From Paragemmobacter ruber (GTDB lineage: Bacteria; Pseudomonadota; Alphaproteobacteria; Rhodobacterales; Rhodobacteraceae): DNA of 64,000 nucleotides. The notes beneath the pieces are model-generated. The model made no database searches. It saw only the letters and a list, made by a program, of their open reading frames with translations, and was not told the origin of the DNA. The first letter of the stretch is position 1. Each line of letters begins with the position of its first letter. Shown piece by piece: positions 9,701 to 18,508 of this stretch. Location of the stretch: contig NZ_JAAATW010000004.1 in the NCBI RefSeq assembly GCF_009908315.1, positions 62,001-126,000 on the forward strand. Direction: 5' to 3'. Position numbers and translations under genes: made by a program.

Positions 9701-10868
9701 GATCCAGCTTGACGGTCAGGATTACGTCCTGCGCATGACCGGCGGCGCGGTGCAGGTCACCGGCCCCGAAAGCGGCCGCGTGACCGCCGCCTTCGACGCG
9801 GGCAACCGCCTGCAGATCGCCGTCAACGGCGGCTCCACCGATGCAGGCTTCATCACCCTTCCCACCTCCACCTCGGCAGCCAGCTTCGGCCTCGCCGCCG
9901 CGCAGGCCCCCGTCACCCGCCTGACCGGCCAGCCGGTCACCGGCGCGGGCCTGCCCACCGCCATGACGGTGGAAATCGGCACCACCACCTACACCGTCAA
10001 CGTCACCCCCGGGCCGACCGTCACGCTGCCCGGCGGCTTCCCCGGCACGGCCAGCGTCGATGGCACGGGAGCCATCACGCTGGAACTGACCGGGGGCGCC
10101 AGCCGCGCGCGCATCCTGCCCGGCGCCGATGCGGCGGGCTTCGCCTCGCTCGGCACCGCCGTCTCGGCCAGCGGCGGCAGCCTCGATCTGCTCTCCTCCG
10201 ATGGCAGCGCGCTGGACGTGGGCGCCACGACCGCCTCCCTCGCGGGGCAGCGCCTCTCGCTGACCAACCTGCCGCCCGAGGATCTGATCGTCGTGATGAC
10301 AGGCGGCGGCACCCTGCGCCTTGCGGGCAACATCACCGCAGGCCCGCCCCCCACCACCGCCCCGGCGGTGGAACTGCGCGTCCTCGATGCCGCCTCGCGC
10401 ACCGTGGGCCTGTTCGACATCGCCACCGGCCACTCCATCGGCACCCGCGTCCTTGATGCAGGCGGCGGCGCGGTGATCGACGGCCTCTCCATCGCCGTCA
10501 CCGGCAACCCCGTCACCGGCGATGCCTTCCGCCTCACGCCCAACACCGACGGCCGCAACGACGGCCGCGCGCTCGATGCCATCCTCGCCCTGCGCTTTGC
10601 CGATGTCGCCACCGGGCGCGGCGGCTTTGCCCGCATCCTGTCGGACCTGCAATCCGAAACCGGGGTCCGCGCCGCCGCCGCCGACCAGACGCTGGGCGCC
10701 CGCAAGGCCGTGAACGACACCATCCGCCGCGCCGATGCCGAACAAGGCGCCGTCGATCTGGATGCCGAGGCCGCCCGAATGCTCGAACTGCAGCAGAACT
10801 ATCAGGCCGCCGCGCAGGTGATGACCGTGGCGCAGGAAATGTTCGACACCCTCCTCAACTCGCTCTGA
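6756..10868 (+). CDS. flgK: Very large hook-filament junction protein FlgK (HAP1)
   Basis: FlgK joins hook to filament. The N-terminal 340 or so residues are normal (IARSAIGVYRTALGVTGENI, then NVNTEGYRRRDVQTSQ), as is the C-terminal end with LELQQNYQAAAQVMTVAQEM. At 1370 residues it is more than twice the usual 450-650. The extra 800-900 residues between about 400 and 1240 are rich in Gly, Ala, Ser and Thr with many short hydrophobic strands and no Cys, suggesting repeated surface domains. The frame is open and uniform in composition throughout, so this is not a sequencing fusion. A similarly long FlgK is what I recall from R. sphaeroides. Confidence 0.9.
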   Translation: MSNIMDIARSAIGVYRTALGVTGENIANVNTEGYRRRDVQTSQIGGAQTTVTTMATGGQGVQIEQVRRAFDALLAQRLRTSTSDVSAAQVHLDAAMAVETQLLPNTGGIDAALEDFFASIGSLAASPADTSLRRVAIESGRTLASAFQGIAAGLMRLREDTFAAAELAATQATGDLRDLRDLQLRFSASNGQVGALNPLHDERDRLLANLAENLGISVSLDDAGRATVTLGTQGGGPLLLSENGASTLSVSGSTDLTLTITRDGTTRDSRMIGTGALGGYVTALGAINTALQEIDALARKIAGEMNAVHAAGLDLTGAPGGDMFALDGWVMSRAITNQGYARTVVTSTGPDVTGPITLIRDNTLNVWRAEDALGNVLGSAERLLVLPGVTIEVEGEPADGDRLTFTPTTGLAANMRFLPDVPERLAAAVATLVAPAPGNRGSGSVAMAPTTVAPPTVPAMATQLTGAGTAAGAATLLAPGVVGYIPAGTTAASLASLGAQSSADFALSDAAAATTTSLSVTLDGVPYTFDLTTLANGTPRPAGWTSAQLAAALTSGQFDTAAGDTFASLGLAAAGTDGGFTLSRAGGNITAATLDAQPAALSPASAQGGTLQIFTREGRQIAGTPMSAADIALLFTTANGFLPGAQYNTDYLEAPGGTGYRGLSLASAQGTGQQSATLLPPPPATWSGSVQAPATPARTVLLEQPGAAPITLTLPEGSSARRLAEMMTAAYPGLEASAETSVALSVTADGPVQFQLEGTNGTALSVSGNVAGGRLDSLLLAVNALTGATGITAELSPDGTRLLLTQGSGADIRITGFSHGAGGTASLQPSDAAGQPAGAPVLLGAGQTSARLSGQVTLTQSLGFTVTIDGNRIDSAADPLSGGLISSTSAAAGAERTLTFAFNPALDASAPAADGSAAVAGPTTYGLTLGGRTVSLNSATVSATSSADIAAGLAALLREDMPTASLTGAALAQLPGEGASTVIQLDGQDYVLRMTGGAVQVTGPESGRVTAAFDAGNRLQIAVNGGSTDAGFITLPTSTSAASFGLAAAQAPVTRLTGQPVTGAGLPTAMTVEIGTTTYTVNVTPGPTVTLPGGFPGTASVDGTGAITLELTGGASRARILPGADAAGFASLGTAVSASGGSLDLLSSDGSALDVGATTASLAGQRLSLTNLPPEDLIVVMTGGGTLRLAGNITAGPPPTTAPAVELRVLDAASRTVGLFDIATGHSIGTRVLDAGGGAVIDGLSIAVTGNPVTGDAFRLTPNTDGRNDGRALDAILALRFADVATGRGGFARILSDLQSETGVRAAAADQTLGARKAVNDTIRRADAEQGAVDLDAEAARMLELQQNYQAAAQVMTVAQEMFDTLLNSL

Positions 10869-10879
10869 AAGGCTGATCC

Positions 10880-12151
10880 ATGACCGCCAGCATCGGCAAC
10901 GCCCTTTTCGGCAAGATCGCGATGGAAAGCTTCAACCGCCTGTCGGCCGAGGTATCCGATCTTCAGGCGCAGATCTCCTCAGGGAAAAACGACCCCCGCC
11001 CCTCGGCCGATCCGATGCGCGCGGCCAAGCTGTCGGTCGTCACCGAACAGCGCGCCGCCGTCGCCCGCTTCACCGACAACACCGCGCTGGCCACCGACCG
11101 TCTCGATCAGGCCGATCTCGCCATCGGCGAGATGGGCAACATCGTCCGCCAGTTCCAGCAGATCGCCATTCAGGCCGCCAACGACACCCTGACCGAAGAG
11201 GGCATCGCCGGCCTCCGGGCCGAAGCCTTGTCGCTGCGCACCGCGCTCAAGGCCGTGGGCAACAGCCGCGATACGATGGGCCTGCCCCTCTTTGCAGGCT
11301 TTGGCAGCAACGAACCCTTTGCCGAAGGCCCGAATGGCATCGAATATCGCGGCGACGGGGGCCGCCCCACCCTGCGGATGACCGAAACCGCCATGCTCGC
11401 CACCGGCCTGAACGGGTCTGAGGTGTTCATGTCCGTGCCCACCGATGACGGCGGATCGACCAGCATCTTCGACATGGTCGATGATCTGATCGCCACCCTC
11501 AGCCTGCCGCTCAATCCCGCGCGCCCCGACCACCGCGTCGATCAGCGCGGCCTCTTCAGCCCGGCCACCACCCGCGATCCGGCCACCCTGTCCTTCGATC
11601 TCACCGGCCCCGACGGCACCGCCCGCATCTCGGCCGAGGTGATGACCGGCGCGCCGGGGGCCATGCTGGCGGCGATCAACGCGGCCACCCCGACCACCGG
11701 CATCACCGCCCGTCTCGCCGATGACGGCGAAAACATCATCTTCGAATCCCGCGGCATGATGACCGTCAGCAACTTCGAACAGCCCACCGCAGGCCGCCAG
11801 CCCGTCGCTCAACTCGTGGCGCTGGATACGGCCTTCCAGCCCGATGCCGTGGGCGTCGCCCTGCGTACCGAACGGATGTCGGCCAGCCGCATGGTCGGCG
11901 CCTTTGCCGATGCCGTGGGCCATGTCGCCGCCCAGCGCGCCGAGGTGGGCGCCTTGGGCCGCCTCGCCGAAGACCACGCGCAGGTGCTGGCCGACCGCAA
12001 GCTGCGGATGGATAAATCCATCGCCGGTCTGCAGGATCTCGATGTCGCCGCCGCCATCACCCGGCTGCAGCAGCTTCTCCTCACCGAACAGGCCGCGCAG
12101 CAGACCTTCGTCAAGATCAACAGCACCAGCCTTTTCGACTTCATCCGCTGA
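10880..12151 (+). CDS. flgL: Hook-filament junction protein FlgL (HAP3)
   Basis: FlgL is the second junction protein, between FlgK and the filament. The 423-residue product is flagellin-like at its N terminus (AEVSDLQAQISSGKNDPRPSADPMRAAKLS) and ends with a flagellin-type C-terminal helix region (LQQLLLTEQAAQQTFVKINS then LFDFIR). It follows flgK by 11 bases in the same unit and is the last structural gene before the transglycosylase, which has its own sigma-54-like sequence. Confidence 0.92.
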   Translation: MTASIGNALFGKIAMESFNRLSAEVSDLQAQISSGKNDPRPSADPMRAAKLSVVTEQRAAVARFTDNTALATDRLDQADLAIGEMGNIVRQFQQIAIQAANDTLTEEGIAGLRAEALSLRTALKAVGNSRDTMGLPLFAGFGSNEPFAEGPNGIEYRGDGGRPTLRMTETAMLATGLNGSEVFMSVPTDDGGSTSIFDMVDDLIATLSLPLNPARPDHRVDQRGLFSPATTRDPATLSFDLTGPDGTARISAEVMTGAPGAMLAAINAATPTTGITARLADDGENIIFESRGMMTVSNFEQPTAGRQPVAQLVALDTAFQPDAVGVALRTERMSASRMVGAFADAVGHVAAQRAEVGALGRLAEDHAQVLADRKLRMDKSIAGLQDLDVAAAITRLQQLLLTEQAAQQTFVKINSTSLFDFIR

Positions 12152-12175
12152 TCCCGCCGCAAGACAGCCCCCAAC

Positions 12176-12191
12176 TGGCCCGGCACTTGCA
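12176..12191 (+). promoter_or_regulatory. Sigma-54-like promoter before sltF
   Basis: TGGCCCG-GCAC-TTGCA keeps the GG-N10-GC spacing and a perfect -12 TTGCA, with one mismatch at -24 (C for A). It ends only 11 bases before ATG 12203, so initiation would give a leaderless or nearly leaderless transcript. Confidence 0.55.
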
Positions 12192-12202
12192 CCATGCCCC
12201 GC

Positions 12203-13168
12203 ATGATCCGCGCGCCCCTCCTGTCCCTCGTCCTGTCCCTCGCGCTGCTGGTTCCCGGCCTTGCCGCGGCCCAGGATTGCGCCCGCCTTGCCGCGCAGGC
12301 GGGGGCAGAGGCCGGGCTTCCCGAAGGCCTCCTTCCCGCCATCGCGCTGGTGGAATCCGGGCGCGGCACGGGCAGGGGCGGCATCGCGCCCTGGCCCTGG
12401 ACGCTCAATCAGGGCGGCAAGGGGATGTATTTCGATACGCGCGAAGAGGCGCTCGCCTATCTGAAACAGGCCGTGGCCGAGGGGGTCACCAATATCGACG
12501 TGGGCTGCATGCAGCTGAACTGGAAATGGCATTCCGCAGGCTTTGCCAGCCCCGAAGACATGATCGACCCCGCCCGCAACACCCGCTACGCCGCGCGCTT
12601 CATGGTAGAGCTTTACAACCGTCTGGGTTCCTGGGACGTGGCCGCCGCCGCCTACCATTCCACCACGCCCGACCGTGGGCAGCGCTACCTGCAAAAGGTG
12701 CTCGCCGCCCGCGACAGCTTCCGCGCCCATCCCCCGCTGCCCGGCGATGCACCCGACGGGATGCCCGATGGCGCTCTGGCCGGGGCAGGGGAGGGGGCCG
12801 TCCTTCTCACCGCCATCCCCACGCAGCTGGACGGCATCCTCGCCCATGCCGGATCACCGCTCTTCGCCATCGCCGCGGCCCCGCCCGCTGACGGCTTCAC
12901 CGGGGAAACGCCTTCCGATGATCCATCGGTTTCGGCCTCTGCGGGTGAAGCTCCCGCCCTCATCGCCGCCGCAGACCGCCCGCCGCCCGCCCGCCCGGAT
13001 GGCAGGGGGACCGGCGCGACAGCCGCCCGCAAACCGCCGCCCGACCTGCCCATGGTGATCGCCGCCGCCACAACCAGCCTCGCCCTGCCGGAAAACCTGC
13101 CCCCCCGCCTGCGCCACCGCTGGAGCGAGGTCGAAGCCATGCGCGCCATCCTCAGCGATGCCCCGTGA
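12203..13168 (+). CDS. sltF: Flagellar lytic transglycosylase, SltF-like
   Basis: This is a periplasmic lytic transglycosylase of the lysozyme fold, 321 residues. A signal peptide ends at GLAAAQD; the catalytic motif IALVESGRG gives Glu51 as the likely catalytic acid, followed by CMQLNWKWH and AAAYHSTTPDRGQRYLQKV, which fit the Slt active-site cleft. The C-terminal 130 residues are Ala/Pro rich and probably a partner-binding tail. With a FlgJ lacking muramidase in the same cluster, it should open the cell wall for the rod, as SltF does in R. sphaeroides. The start may be ATG 12194 or 12203; the sigma-54-like sequence ending at 12191 favours the later one. Confidence 0.85.
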   Translation: MIRAPLLSLVLSLALLVPGLAAAQDCARLAAQAGAEAGLPEGLLPAIALVESGRGTGRGGIAPWPWTLNQGGKGMYFDTREEALAYLKQAVAEGVTNIDVGCMQLNWKWHSAGFASPEDMIDPARNTRYAARFMVELYNRLGSWDVAAAAYHSTTPDRGQRYLQKVLAARDSFRAHPPLPGDAPDGMPDGALAGAGEGAVLLTAIPTQLDGILAHAGSPLFAIAAAPPADGFTGETPSDDPSVSASAGEAPALIAAADRPPPARPDGRGTGATAARKPPPDLPMVIAAATTSLALPENLPPRLRHRWSEVEAMRAILSDAP

Positions 13169-13365
13169 CGGCAGGATCCGGGCATGATCCGGGGTGTGGC
13201 AACCGATTGTAAATGAACAAGAAACCCCCCATCCGAAAGTATGGCATCCCCCCGCACCAAAGACCGTCCGCCATCCGTTTCACCAAGGCCCGACCGACCG
13301 TGAAATGATTGCTAACCCGCCGCTCTGGCTATCATGTGAGCGTTAATTGCCGTTGGAGGTTCCTT

Positions 13366-14472
13366 ATGACGACTCATTGGATCGACCGTGACCTTGCCAC
13401 CAAATCCGTCTTCGTTCCGGTAGCCACGATCGACCGTATCATCGTCGGAGAGACCGCCCCGATGCGCACCCTCAAGCGCATGATCAGTGCTGTCGCCCCC
13501 TCCGATGCCGCCGTCCTCGTGCGGGGTCCCACCGGGGCCGGCAAGGAACTGGTGGCCGAGGCGCTCCACCGCGCGTCGGGCCGGCTTGGCGCGCTCGTGG
13601 CCGTGAACTGCGCCGCGATCCCCGCCGATCTGCTGGAAAGCGAACTCTTCGGCCATGAGAAAGGCGCCTTCACCGGCGCCGAACGCGCCCGCCCGGGCCG
13701 CATCGAACAGGCCGCCGGCGGCACGCTGTTTCTGGACGAGATCGGCGACATGCCGCTGGCGCTGCAGGCCAAACTCCTGCGCGTTCTGGAAACCCGCCGC
13801 ATCCAGCGCCTCGGCGGCACCGCCGAACAGACGGTGGATTTCCGCCTCGTCACCGCCACGCATCGCGACCTTGCCGCCGCGGTCGAGGCTGGCACCTTCC
13901 GCGCCGATCTCTTCTATCGCATCTCGGTCTTCCCGCTCACCGTGCCCAGCCTTGCCGAACGCAGCGCCGACATCCCGCTGATCCTTGGCCGCCTGATCGA
14001 AGACTACACCGCCGCCAACCCCAGCGCCGAAGTGCCGCATTTCGACCTTGGCGCCCTGCGCGCCCTGTCCGCCCATCCCTGGCCGGGCAATGTGCGCGAA
14101 TTGAAGAATGTCCTGATGCGCGCCTTCGTCATGCTGCCGGGCCGCATGGTCACCGCCCGGCATGTGCGTGACAACCTTCTCGGCATGGAAATGCCCTGCG
14201 CCGACAGCGCCGAGGTGGTGCTACCCGAACCGCCCGCCCCCACCGCCAAGGGCGGCCTGCCCGACCCGACCCAGTTCCACGATGCGCTGGGCAAGCTGGG
14301 CGATATCGACCTGCGCGGCTACATCCGCGATATCGAGGTGGCGCTGATCGAAGCCGCGCTTGACACCCGTCAGGGCAATGTCGCCCAGGCCGCCGACGCG
14401 CTGCGCCTGCGCCGTACCACGCTGATCGAAAAGATGAAGAAGTTCGGCATCCGCCGCGGCCTCGTTGCCTGA
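13366..14472 (+). CDS. fleQ: Sigma-54 activator with DNA-binding domain, FleQ type
   Basis: An AAA+ enhancer-binding protein of 368 residues that remodels RpoN holoenzyme. There is no receiver domain: the AAA+ module begins almost at once, with Walker A GPTGAGKE at 54-61, the sigma-54 contact loop GAFTGA at 100-105 and Walker B LFLDE at 121-125. The C terminus has a Fis-type helix-turn-helix ([20 protein letters not shown]). GGAGG at 13355-13359 fixes ATG 13366; a longer frame from 13309 lacks such a site. In R. sphaeroides FleQ acts with FleT, whose counterpart is at 36124 and lacks the DNA-binding part. No sigma-54 site precedes this gene, consistent with a top-level regulator. Confidence 0.85.
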   Translation: MTTHWIDRDLATKSVFVPVATIDRIIVGETAPMRTLKRMISAVAPSDAAVLVRGPTGAGKELVAEALHRASGRLGALVAVNCAAIPADLLESELFGHEKGAFTGAERARPGRIEQAAGGTLFLDEIGDMPLALQAKLLRVLETRRIQRLGGTAEQTVDFRLVTATHRDLAAAVEAGTFRADLFYRISVFPLTVPSLAERSADIPLILGRLIEDYTAANPSAEVPHFDLGALRALSAHPWPGNVRELKNVLMRAFVMLPGRMVTARHVRDNLLGMEMPCADSAEVVLPEPPAPTAKGGLPDPTQFHDALGKLGDIDLRGYIRDIEVALIEAALDTRQGNVAQAADALRLRRTTLIEKMKKFGIRRGLVA

Positions 14473-14485
14473 TCACTGGCACCGG

Positions 14486-14510
14486 CCGGGGGGGGCAACG
14501 GCCCCCCCGG
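14486..14510. terminator. GC-rich hairpin between convergent fleQ and fliD
   Basis: A nine-base-pair stem of CCGGGGGGG with CCCCCCCGG and a seven-base loop lies in the 72-base gap between the convergent genes. There is no good T-run on either strand, so it may need another factor or only block read-through. Confidence 0.4.
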
Positions 14511-14544
14511 GACCCCCCTTTCGCCCCATCCTGAACCGCCTGCG

Positions 14545-16191
14545 TCAGCTGTCCTTGTTCCACTGCGCCACAAGGTTCGTCAGGTAATTCCCCGTGCTCT
14601 TGAGCGACGCGATCGCCGTCTCCATCGCCGTGAACCGCTGCAGATAGCGCCGCTCCAGCAGCACCGCCCGCGCATCCAGTGCCGTGATCTCATCCGTCGC
14701 CGCCAGCACCCGCTCGTTCAGCTGATCTTCCCGCTCGGTCAGGCTGTTCGCCCCGCTCGACAGGGCCGCATCCAGCATCGTCTCCAGCGACGACAGGAAG
14801 CTCTTGCCATAGCGCACCTCGGTCGATGTCAGATCATCCGGCACCGTCACGATCAGCCCCGAATACTCCCCCCGGAACAGGAAATACTGCGTCCGCCCAT
14901 CCGGCTGCGACAGGCCCAGCATCTGTTCGCCATTCAGCGTGGCCGTCCCCGTCGCCGGATCGCGGACAAAGGCCAGATTGCCCCCCTTGGCCGTCGATCC
15001 CAGGACACCCGTCACCTCCACCCCGTCGGTGGAGGAAGAAAAGCGGTCCGAGAAAACCTTGTCGAACGCCCCCGGATCGGCGGCAAAGGCCGCCTCGAAC
15101 CGGCGATTGTCCAGCCGGAGCGAGCCGTCCCGATTGGTCGCCACCCCGAAATCGGCCAGCCGCACCGCCGCCCCGCCATAGCCGCTGATCGGCGCCGTCA
15201 GCAGGCTGCCCAGATCGGCCTTCAGCTTTTCCACCAGCCGATCCCCGGCCAGCGCGCCGGCATCGGCATCCCCCACGCCCCGCGCCGACAGGTCCGACAA
15301 CAGCTTGCGCGTGCCGTTCAACTGCTCCACCAGCGCCTGCATGTTCAGCCGCGCGGTTTCGATGTCGCGGGTAAAGCTGATCGCCGTCGTTGTGCCTTCG
15401 GGCGCGGTGATGTCCAGCTCCACCCCCGGGATCACATCCGTCATCACGTTTCCGGGTCGCGACACGGCGATCCCGTCCACCAGCAGCACCGCATCCTGTG
15501 CCGCCTGGATCTGCCGCGTCTCGTTCGTCAGCGTGGTGTCAAAGACGGCCAGTCCCGGCGTTGTCTCGGCCACGGTAAAGCGCAGCGCCTGGCCCGCGCC
15601 TGTCTCGCTCACCACCCCCAGCGAAAAGGTGCCATCCCCCTTGTCCACCACCCGCGCCGACAGGCCGGGCAGCACATCCAGCGTCTCGGCCAGCATCGAC
15701 AGCGTGGCCCCGGCAGGAATGTTCAGCGTGTTCACCGTGCTCTCGGGGTTCAGCGCGAAGGCCGGATCGCCATTGGCATCCTCGAACCAGACCCCCATCT
15801 CGATCTGCAGCGACCCCGCCCCCACCAACGCATCGGCCGAGGTGAAGCCGCCAAACTCCAGCACCTGCCGCTTCGCGATCTGCTCCACCTCGATCGACGT
15901 GGTGGCTGTGGACACTTTCGACGGATCGGTGATCTTCACCCCCACGCCCGCATTGCCCGACCGCGCCGCCAGCACCGGGTTTTCGCGCAGCGTCGTCACC
16001 GCCGCATTCAGCGCCGTGAACTGCGCCCGCACCTGCCCCAGCGCCGAAATCGACAGCTGCGCCGTCTCGGACCGCGTGGTCTGCCGCGCCTTCAACGGGT
16101 CGATCTCGGCCGCCACGAGCGACGTGGTCAACTCGCGGATATTCAACCCCGAGCCGTTGGTGTTCAGCTTTGAAAGGATGTCCACGGTCAT
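14545..16191 (-). CDS. fliD: Filament cap protein FliD (HAP2)
   Basis: FliD caps the filament tip and inserts flagellin subunits. The 548-residue product has the FliD N-terminal domain (GSGLNIRELTTSLVAAEIDPLKA near residues 12-34) and the C-terminal domain with LETMLDAAL, NSLTEREDQLNERV and RRYLQRFTAMETAIASLKS. A sigma-28-type promoter lies 26-53 bases before the start, overlapping the motB stop, so fliD can be expressed as a late gene separately from motAB. The flagellin chaperone fliS is not next to it but at 48707. Confidence 0.94.
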   Translation of the reverse strand: MTVDILSKLNTNGSGLNIRELTTSLVAAEIDPLKARQTTRSETAQLSISALGQVRAQFTALNAAVTTLRENPVLAARSGNAGVGVKITDPSKVSTATTSIEVEQIAKRQVLEFGGFTSADALVGAGSLQIEMGVWFEDANGDPAFALNPESTVNTLNIPAGATLSMLAETLDVLPGLSARVVDKGDGTFSLGVVSETGAGQALRFTVAETTPGLAVFDTTLTNETRQIQAAQDAVLLVDGIAVSRPGNVMTDVIPGVELDITAPEGTTTAISFTRDIETARLNMQALVEQLNGTRKLLSDLSARGVGDADAGALAGDRLVEKLKADLGSLLTAPISGYGGAAVRLADFGVATNRDGSLRLDNRRFEAAFAADPGAFDKVFSDRFSSSTDGVEVTGVLGSTAKGGNLAFVRDPATGTATLNGEQMLGLSQPDGRTQYFLFRGEYSGLIVTVPDDLTSTEVRYGKSFLSSLETMLDAALSSGANSLTEREDQLNERVLAATDEITALDARAVLLERRYLQRFTAMETAIASLKSTGNYLTNLVAQWNKDS

Positions 16192-16216
16192 GCTGCGGCC
16201 CTATGCTTCACCACCC

Positions 16217-16244
16217 ATAACGGCACAGGGCCGCCCCGGGTTTA
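16217..16244 (-). promoter_or_regulatory. Sigma-28 (FliA) promoter of fliD
   Basis: Read on the minus strand, CTAAA, sixteen bases, then GCCGTTAT. The -35 TAAA overlaps the motB stop codon. It shares CTAAA and GCCGTT with the elements before fliS, the 50601 gene and the 37656 gene. Confidence 0.7.
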
Positions 16245-17447
16245 GGGCATCCCTGCAGAATTCGCGCCACCTTGATCGCCGCCATAATCAATCTCGATCT
16301 CGATCCGGCGATTCTTGGCGCGGCCTTCCTCTGTCATGTTGTCGGCGACCGGCGCCGTCTCACCCCTGCTCACCGCCACCACCTGCGACGGATCAACCCG
16401 CCCGCTTTCCACCAGTTCCCGCACCACCGATGATGCCCGCGCGGCACCCAGCCCGAAATTGTCCTCATAGGGGGATCCCGACAGGGGCACGTTGTCGGTA
16501 TGCCCCGTCACGGTGATCTTCGCGTCCGGCCCCAGCGCATTGGTGGAAATCTGGTCCAGGATCTCTTGCGCCTCCGCCGTCAGATCGGCCGAACCCGATG
16601 CAAAGGCCCCGCCCGCGCCCACGGTCACAAAGACGCTGCCATCGCGCCGCTCCACCTCGACCAACCCCTGCGCGCTCTGCTCGCGCAGCGCCACGCTCAG
16701 CTTGGCCTCGGCAAAGCCGGGGCTCGTGGCGCGCCCGGCCGACGGGCCGCCCGCGCCACCCGATCCCGGCGCCGCCTCGCCGCTGCCCGCCTCGGCGGGC
16801 TGGTCCGGCACCGCCACCTGCTGATCCGGCAAGCTGCCCGGCGCGGTGCCGGTCGGTTCCGGCGTATCCCCTGTCAGCGAGGCCAGCGCCTCGGCCACCT
16901 GCTCGGCGCTGGGCTGGCCCGCGCCTTCCGGCAGCCGCACCGTCACGCTCTGGTCGCCCTGTTCCACCTGCAACTGGCCCGAGGCCAGCGCCTCCATCAA
17001 CGCCTCGGCCGCCGCTTCCGCCGCCTCCTGCCGTTCGATATCCTCGGGCGATTGCCCCGGATCGGGGCCATCGCGATTTGGGGCGCGGCCTTCATCCCCG
17101 GTCGGCGGTTCCTCTCCCTGCTCGGCATCGGGGGGCAATCCCTGCGGCTTGAAATCCAACTCCAGCACCGTCCCGCCCTCATGGTTCTCCAGGATCGGGG
17201 CCACCATCTCGGTGCCAAAGGTTTCGCGCATCGACCCGGCCATCTTCTTGAAGCTCACCTCGTCGAACTTCGCAAAGCCAAGGATCAGCACGAAGAACGC
17301 CATCAGGTTGGTCGCGATATCAGCAAATGTTGCCAGCCACGCAGGCGCGCCGACAGGCGGACAGCGCGGCGCGTCGCCGTCATCCTCCTCTTCGATGACG
17401 GGCGGCGGCGGGGGCCGCAACATGGTGATCTTTGCCGATGCCGCCAT
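16242..17447 (-). CDS. motB: Flagellar motor stator protein MotB
   Basis: MotB is the peptidoglycan-anchored stator subunit that couples ion flow to torque. The 401-residue product has a single membrane segment with the ion-carrying Asp43 in FADIATNLMAFFVLIL, a linker of about 200 residues unusually rich in Glu, Pro, Gly and Ala, and a C-terminal OmpA-like domain with VTGHTDNVPLSGSPYEDN and a closing KNRRIEIEID. MotB is usually about 300 residues, so the linker is expanded. It follows motA by 13 bases. Confidence 0.94.
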   Translation of the reverse strand: MAASAKITMLRPPPPPVIEEEDDGDAPRCPPVGAPAWLATFADIATNLMAFFVLILGFAKFDEVSFKKMAGSMRETFGTEMVAPILENHEGGTVLELDFKPQGLPPDAEQGEEPPTGDEGRAPNRDGPDPGQSPEDIERQEAAEAAAEALMEALASGQLQVEQGDQSVTVRLPEGAGQPSAEQVAEALASLTGDTPEPTGTAPGSLPDQQVAVPDQPAEAGSGEAAPGSGGAGGPSAGRATSPGFAEAKLSVALREQSAQGLVEVERRDGSVFVTVGAGGAFASGSADLTAEAQEILDQISTNALGPDAKITVTGHTDNVPLSGSPYEDNFGLGAARASSVVRELVESGRVDPSQVVAVSRGETAPVADNMTEEGRAKNRRIEIEIDYGGDQGGANSAGMP

Positions 17448-17460
17448 GGCGCAACCCCGC

Positions 17461-18222
17461 TCAGGCCGCCATCAGCCGCGCCTGCTCGCGCGGGGGCAGC
17501 ACGGTGACCATCTGATCCTGCACCATGCGCGGGCTTTCCCCGCGGGCAATGGCGCGCAGCCCCTCGATGACCATCTCGCGATAGGTCACCTCGTCGGCGG
17601 TGTAACCCTCCAGTTTGGAAAGCACCGGGCCAAAGATCACGTTGGCGATCAGCGCACCGTAAAGCGTGGTCAGCAGCGCCACCGCCATGGCCGGACCGAT
17701 GGATTTGGGGTCCGACATGTTGCCCAGCATCAGCACCAGCCCGATCAGCGTTCCCACCATCCCCATCGCCGGGCCATAGTCGATCCAGGCCTTCAGGGCG
17801 CTGTGGAAACCCTCATGGCGGGCCTTCATCGCCTTGATCTCCTGCTTCATCGCCTTGACCAGCTTCGCCTCATCCGCCCCGTCGATCAGCATCTGCAACC
17901 CGCGCTCGAAGAACCGGTCCGGCACCTGCTGGCCCTCCAGCGCCATCATCCCGTCCTTGCGCGCCAGCGCGGCCAGCTCCACCGTCCGCTCCACCACGGC
18001 AGGCATGTCAAAGGTCGTGGGTTTGAACGCCTTACCCATCGCCTTGAAGTGGCCCAGAAACACGCCCATCGGCATCTTCATCATCACGATGAAGAACGTC
18101 CCGCCAAACACGATGATGACGGAGGCATAATCAACAAAAGGCGCAACACCGCCCGCGTAAATCATCGAGCCGACGATCATAACGATCGCGCCGACCAGCC
18201 CGACAAGGGTTGCGATATCCAT
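17461..18222 (-). CDS. motA: Flagellar motor stator protein MotA
   Basis: MotA forms the stator ring around MotB. The 253-residue product is of the shorter PomA/MotA subtype, with four membrane segments: VGLVGAIVMIVGSMIYAGG, DYASVIIVFGGTFFIVM, and the pair GPAMGMVGTLIGLVLML and AMAVALLTTLYGALIANVIF that lines the ion path. The cytoplasmic loop between segments 2 and 3 holds the charged residues that touch FliG. ATG 18222 is preceded by GGGAG; longer frames lack a site. A weak sigma-28-like sequence lies upstream at 18256-18282. Confidence 0.95.
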   Translation of the reverse strand: MDIATLVGLVGAIVMIVGSMIYAGGVAPFVDYASVIIVFGGTFFIVMMKMPMGVFLGHFKAMGKAFKPTTFDMPAVVERTVELAALARKDGMMALEGQQVPDRFFERGLQMLIDGADEAKLVKAMKQEIKAMKARHEGFHSALKAWIDYGPAMGMVGTLIGLVLMLGNMSDPKSIGPAMAVALLTTLYGALIANVIFGPVLSKLEGYTADEVTYREMVIEGLRAIARGESPRMVQDQMVTVLPPREQARLMAA

Positions 18223-18255
18223 TCTGCCACTCCCGGGGATTTGGGTCTGGCCCCT

Positions 18256-18282
18256 AGAACGGCAGCATTTTCGCGGATGATA
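18256..18282 (-). promoter_or_regulatory. Weak sigma-28-like sequence before motA
   Basis: Read on the minus strand, TATC, fifteen bases, then GCCGTTCT. The -10 half is as good as at the other late promoters here, but TATC is a poor -35. It lies about 34 bases before the motA ATG. Confidence 0.3.
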
Positions 18283-18430
18283 CCCCCTCACGAATTTATC
18301 ATGAGGTTTCCCTACGCGCGCCCGCACGGGCCCCCGCGCGTCTCGCGCGCATGGCGCAGAGGCACATGTCGCAGGTGCACGGGGGTAAAGGCGGCGCCCC
18401 CATGTTTTGCAGGATTTTGCGCCACCCCGC

Positions 18431-18456
18431 TAAACATCCGTGGATCAGACCGTTGT
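18431..18456 (+). promoter_or_regulatory. Sigma-28 (FliA) promoter of fliC
   Basis: CTAAA, fourteen bases, then ACCGTTGT, resembling the CTAAA-N15-GCCGTT elements elsewhere in the window with one base less spacing. It lies about 53 bases before the flagellin start, where a late promoter is expected. Confidence 0.65.
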
Positions 18457-18508
18457 CATTCCCGAGCGCAGAGTTCGGCGCGATGAAATTCTTCAGGAGG
18501 CTGAGACC

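Noticed and set aside
6756-10868. flgK as a fusion by frameshift or assembly error
   Set aside because: One frame is open for 1370 codons, composition is even, and both ends are normal FlgK.
13330-13356. TATC-N15-GCCGTTGG before the FleQ-type gene as a sigma-28 promoter
   Set aside because: The -35 half is poor, and the -10 half overlaps the ribosome site GGAGG, leaving no room for a leader.
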